NCBI GenBank assembly: GCA_963747555.1
Contig: CAVVFZ010000036.1
Coordinates: forward strand, 67,700-131,699
DNA: 64,000 bases
Direction: 5' to 3'
From: DUZB01 sp963747555
GTDB taxonomy: Bacteria; Desulfobacterota; DSM-4660; Desulfatiglandales; Desulfatiglandaceae
Shown here piece by piece: positions 61,728 to 64,000 of this stretch; positions within the stretch are counted from its first letter, which is position 1, and each line of letters starts with the position of its first letter. Position numbers and translations under genes: made by a program. The notes below the pieces were generated by a model. It saw nothing but the letters and a program-made list of their open reading frames with translations, searched no databases and had not been told where the DNA came from.

Positions 61728-63628
61728 CGGTCTCGTAAAAAGTCAGAGAGCGCTCAGGCCGCAATTATGAGCCCATGCTCATAATTGTGACGGAATATGC
61801 CAAGAAGTTTTTTCATTCGAGTTCCAAAAGAGATAAAATGCTCCTTGAAAACAAAAATAGAGTGAATTCGAGCAAAAGCCCCTCCTGAATGAGGTGCCTT
61901 GGCCCTGTTTATGGCCTTTTGAACGGCGGTTGCCCTGAAGAGATTAATCGCAGCGGCTTTTAAGGTGGCACAAAACCGTACCGCTTTAAGGCCTCTTACT
62001 CTAAGGTGCTTAACGCCGGTTTTTCTGTCAAATTCAGACATAGCCGCTTCGACACCCGCACGCCATCTATAATCATCTTTAAATTCATCTGTTTCTTCAT
62101 AAGCTCTTCGTTTTGCCAATCGCATCTCTTTGGTTGTATAGCGAAGATAACCATTCTTTTTTCCTTGCTTTACTGGGCATATTCCCTGAAAAGGACACCC
62201 TGTGCATTGCTGAGAATCGAAGGTGGCGGTATGCCTGGTTTCAGATTTGTTTGTTTTTGTTTGAATCGGCGCATTACCGTTAGGACAGGAAAGAACAACG
62301 CCGTTTTCAGACGATACAAAATCCGAGAGGCTGATTCGATCTTCTTTCTTTATGGAACCCATGGTGGGGGCTATCACCTGTACATCAAGTTCCGCAGCTT
62401 TCTGACAATTCTCATCGCTGCCGTAAAGACTGTCTGCCAGGACCTCTTCAGGAGAAAGATTGCGCTGTTTCACAGATTCAATGGCCGGAATCAGAGCATT
62501 CGCGTCGCTTTCGTGAGAAGGCTCCACTTCGATGTGCGTAATCAAATTCAGGCACTTATCACTTCCGCCTTCCTTGCAGTAGGTCTCCATAACCTGGACC
62601 TGATATCCTTGCCCTTTGTGGCCGCTGTAGGTCGCGTCAGGGTCTGAAGGATTCTGAAGAGAATCGGAGGGAATTTCCTTGGGTTTTTTCACTTCAACTT
62701 GTTTTCCGTCGTCGGATACGTTGCATTGTTCGTTCAAAACGCGCTCAAGCAATTTGAAACTGTGCATGCTTTCGATTTCCGGGCAACCTTTGAATTGTCC
62801 AACCAAATCAAAAAGGTCCGAGCTTACGGAAGCAAGTGTTTTGGATGATTCGGAAGGTTTTACCATGGAGAAACATTGCAGGGATTTTTCAGAGACATAT
62901 TTATCCCGGATGTTTGCATCTATCTCTTCAAACAGCTCTTTGTGATTTCGTTTTAGATTGGCCAGGAACTTATGGATGGTGGAAACAAAAATGCCAATTC
63001 GACCCAAACGGCGCATATTCGATTTGATATGAACAGAATCAATCCTCTGGTTATCGATATTGCAGTTGAAAAGCGTGGCCAGTTTCTCGGCAAAACGATC
63101 AAACACCACCGTATCCAGAGATTTTTCAGCGACGATATTACGCATATTCCATAAGGTTTTCGGACACATATACTTTGATGCATCCGATTCATCTGTAATG
63201 TTAAGGGCATAATGCCACAGGATATTGAAAGCCAGCTGATATACGGTTTCATCGTCGGTTAAGTCGTGCGCTTGCTGAAGGAGTAGAACACCAAGTACCG
63301 TATGGAGTTCTTTCGTGGGTCGGCCAAAACCCTCTTTAAACGATAATGCTACTTCGTCAACAGGAAGCTCCCGAAGCAGCTCGTTTCGGAATAATCCGGC
63401 CCAAGACTGCTCCATCAACTCTCGACGTTTCTGGCTCAAAAAAGCCCATGGATCAAAAAGAACTCCCTGATTTTGATCTTTTATGCGAATCATACCTTAC
63501 ACCCGGAATTTGGTTGACGATATGACTTCTCCCATAGCAAAATGTAGATCAAAATGCAAGCATAAAATGACAATATAGACAAATATATCAATTATTTAAA
63601 TCGCATTTACTTTTTACGAGACCATCAC
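61728..63628 (-). mobile_element. IS1182-family insertion sequence
   Basis: About 1.9 kb with near-terminal inverted repeats GGTCTCGTAAAAAGT (61729) and ACTTTTTACGAGACC (63609-63623). It is flanked by TTTTTGA at 61721-61727 and 63629-63635, read as a target duplication of about 6-7 bp. Removing it restores the NYN reading frame (AIQK joined to LIPEIS). The outermost few bases of the two ends differ, so exact limits are uncertain by up to 5 bases. Confidence 0.85.
61754..63493 (-). CDS. IS1182-family transposase
   Basis: A 579-residue DDE transposase. The N-terminal region RPTKELHTVLGVLLLQ, the first-Asp region RIDSVHIKSNMRR near 152, the second in VLADSLYGS near 355, and the Glu region RAGVEAAMSEFDRKTGVKHL near 500, plus a Cys cluster (CTGCPFQGICPV) fit IS1182. 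It looks full-length and could be active. Start ATG 63493 behind AAGGT. Confidence 0.93.
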   Translation of the reverse strand: MIRIKDQNQGVLFDPWAFLSQKRRELMEQSWAGLFRNELLRELPVDEVALSFKEGFGRPTKELHTVLGVLLLQQAHDLTDDETVYQLAFNILWHYALNITDESDASKYMCPKTLWNMRNIVAEKSLDTVVFDRFAEKLATLFNCNIDNQRIDSVHIKSNMRRLGRIGIFVSTIHKFLANLKRNHKELFEEIDANIRDKYVSEKSLQCFSMVKPSESSKTLASVSSDLFDLVGQFKGCPEIESMHSFKLLERVLNEQCNVSDDGKQVEVKKPKEIPSDSLQNPSDPDATYSGHKGQGYQVQVMETYCKEGGSDKCLNLITHIEVEPSHESDANALIPAIESVKQRNLSPEEVLADSLYGSDENCQKAAELDVQVIAPTMGSIKKEDRISLSDFVSSENGVVLSCPNGNAPIQTKTNKSETRHTATFDSQQCTGCPFQGICPVKQGKKNGYLRYTTKEMRLAKRRAYEETDEFKDDYRWRAGVEAAMSEFDRKTGVKHLRVRGLKAVRFCATLKAAAINLFRATAVQKAINRAKAPHSGGAFARIHSIFVFKEHFISFGTRMKKLLGIFRHNYEHGLIIAA

Positions 63629-63844
63629 TTTTTGAATGGCTCGCAAATAGGTTTCTTGTCGAAGAGGCTGGTTTGGATCTGTCTTCCCTGAAACACGAGC
63701 GGTGAAGTATTTTATGGCCTGAATGTCATTTTTTTGATCAAGAAGATATTCAAATAAGGACTTTAGATTGAGCCACTTGTAAGGTGTGTTCTTAAGGGCT
63801 CGGTAATAAAGATTGAAACCATCCACATATATGAAAGTGCGCAT
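63614..63844 (-). pseudogene. NYN-domain protein, N-terminal part (split by IS)
   Basis: ATG 63844 starts MRTFIYVDGFNLYYRALK, the NYN signature with the first catalytic Asp, and runs to RAIQK, where the insertion adds VMVS and a stop taken from the IS end. Native sequence ends at about 63629. NYN nucleases process RNA or act in defence and toxin-like roles; this copy cannot make the whole domain. Confidence 0.82.
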
Positions 63845-63866
63845 ATATTCCTATGCTAAAAAAGCA

Positions 63867-63886
63867 GGGGCCACTTACGTGGCCCC
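63867..63886 (-). terminator. Hairpin with T run on the minus strand
   Basis: GGGGCCAC-TTAC-GTGGCCCC, a perfect 8-bp stem; on the minus strand it is followed by a T run (TGCTTTTTTAG). It could end a transcript entering from the right, just upstream of the NYN gene start. A second near-perfect stem (CCCTGGGGTT-GA-AACCACAGGG, 63890-63911) lies beside it. Confidence 0.5.
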
Positions 63887-64000
63887 GCACCCTGGGGTTG
63901 AAACCACAGGGGTAGTTAACTGAAATCTGTTAAAATGATAGTCACATATTCAAGGCATGTCAAGGCTTTCGTTGCTCCAAAGCTTAGAGAAAGAATTCCT

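Noticed and set aside
63840..63915. Possible CRISPR repeat or leader at the right edge
   Set aside because: Only one hairpin-rich unit with GTTTCAACCCC-like sequence is present; no second copy or spacer is seen before the window ends.

Overview
The window looks like a chromosome segment of an anaerobic deltaproteobacterium (Desulfobacterota, sulfate-reducing or syntrophic type). This rests on gene content: a complex I membrane arm with several antiporter-like subunits, class II glycyl-tRNA synthetase split into two chains, many acyl-CoA ligases, a ketone-carboxylase-like operon, a molybdenum hydroxylase, a stand-alone MTHFR C-terminal-like protein and a Cys-rich HAMP histidine kinase. Species cannot be named from sequence alone. 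I saw no rRNA, tRNA or CRISPR array.

1-12 kb: a cut-off DUF4143 ATPase, a short-chain dehydrogenase and an outer-membrane barrel protein, then nuoH-I-J-K, two NuoL/MrpD-like antiporter genes, nuoM and nuoN. nuoA-G are not in the window. nuoH is bracketed by two inverted copies of a ~257-bp foldback (MITE-like) element; end fragments of the same family lie near 22.7 kb and 50.5 kb. 12-16 kb: pcm, glyQ and glyS (glyS read as frameshifted). 16-20.5 kb (minus): an envelope operon htrA-like, HPr-fusion protein, small secreted protein, mltA. 20.6-23.1 kb: histidine kinase and response regulator. 23.1-27.4 kb (minus): universal stress protein, KtrB/TrkH, KtrA/TrkA and an output-less sensor. 27.6 kb: GT81-like glycosyltransferase.

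29.2-43.9 kb is the most interesting stretch. A TetR gene with a perfect 19-bp-arm palindrome in its promoter precedes a tightly overlapped set: HyuA-like ATPase, Zn-ribbon acetone-carboxylase-gamma-like protein, URO-D-fold protein, second HyuA, HyuB. An AMP-forming acyl-CoA ligase, a DUF35 protein and a thiolase follow. Together they could carboxylate a ketone, activate the beta-keto acid to its CoA thioester and cleave it thiolytically, as in acetophenone degradation. A VOC protein, an ScpB-like methylmalonyl-CoA decarboxylase, a cupin and two unknown small genes follow. A minus-strand operon (43.9-50.2 kb) holds an alpha/beta hydrolase, MTHFR-C-like protein, RarD-type transporter, B12-binding radical SAM enzyme, FadD-type ligase and amidohydrolase.

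50.8-64 kb: a PilZ domain fused to an acyl-CoA synthetase, a two-subunit molybdenum hydroxylase, YtxH and secreted proteins, a CoA-transferase and a MliC-type lipoprotein. The right end is decaying DNA: a truncated PIN toxin, a tandemly duplicated and broken WYL-type regulator, and a NYN-domain gene split by an IS1182-family element whose target duplication can be read directly.
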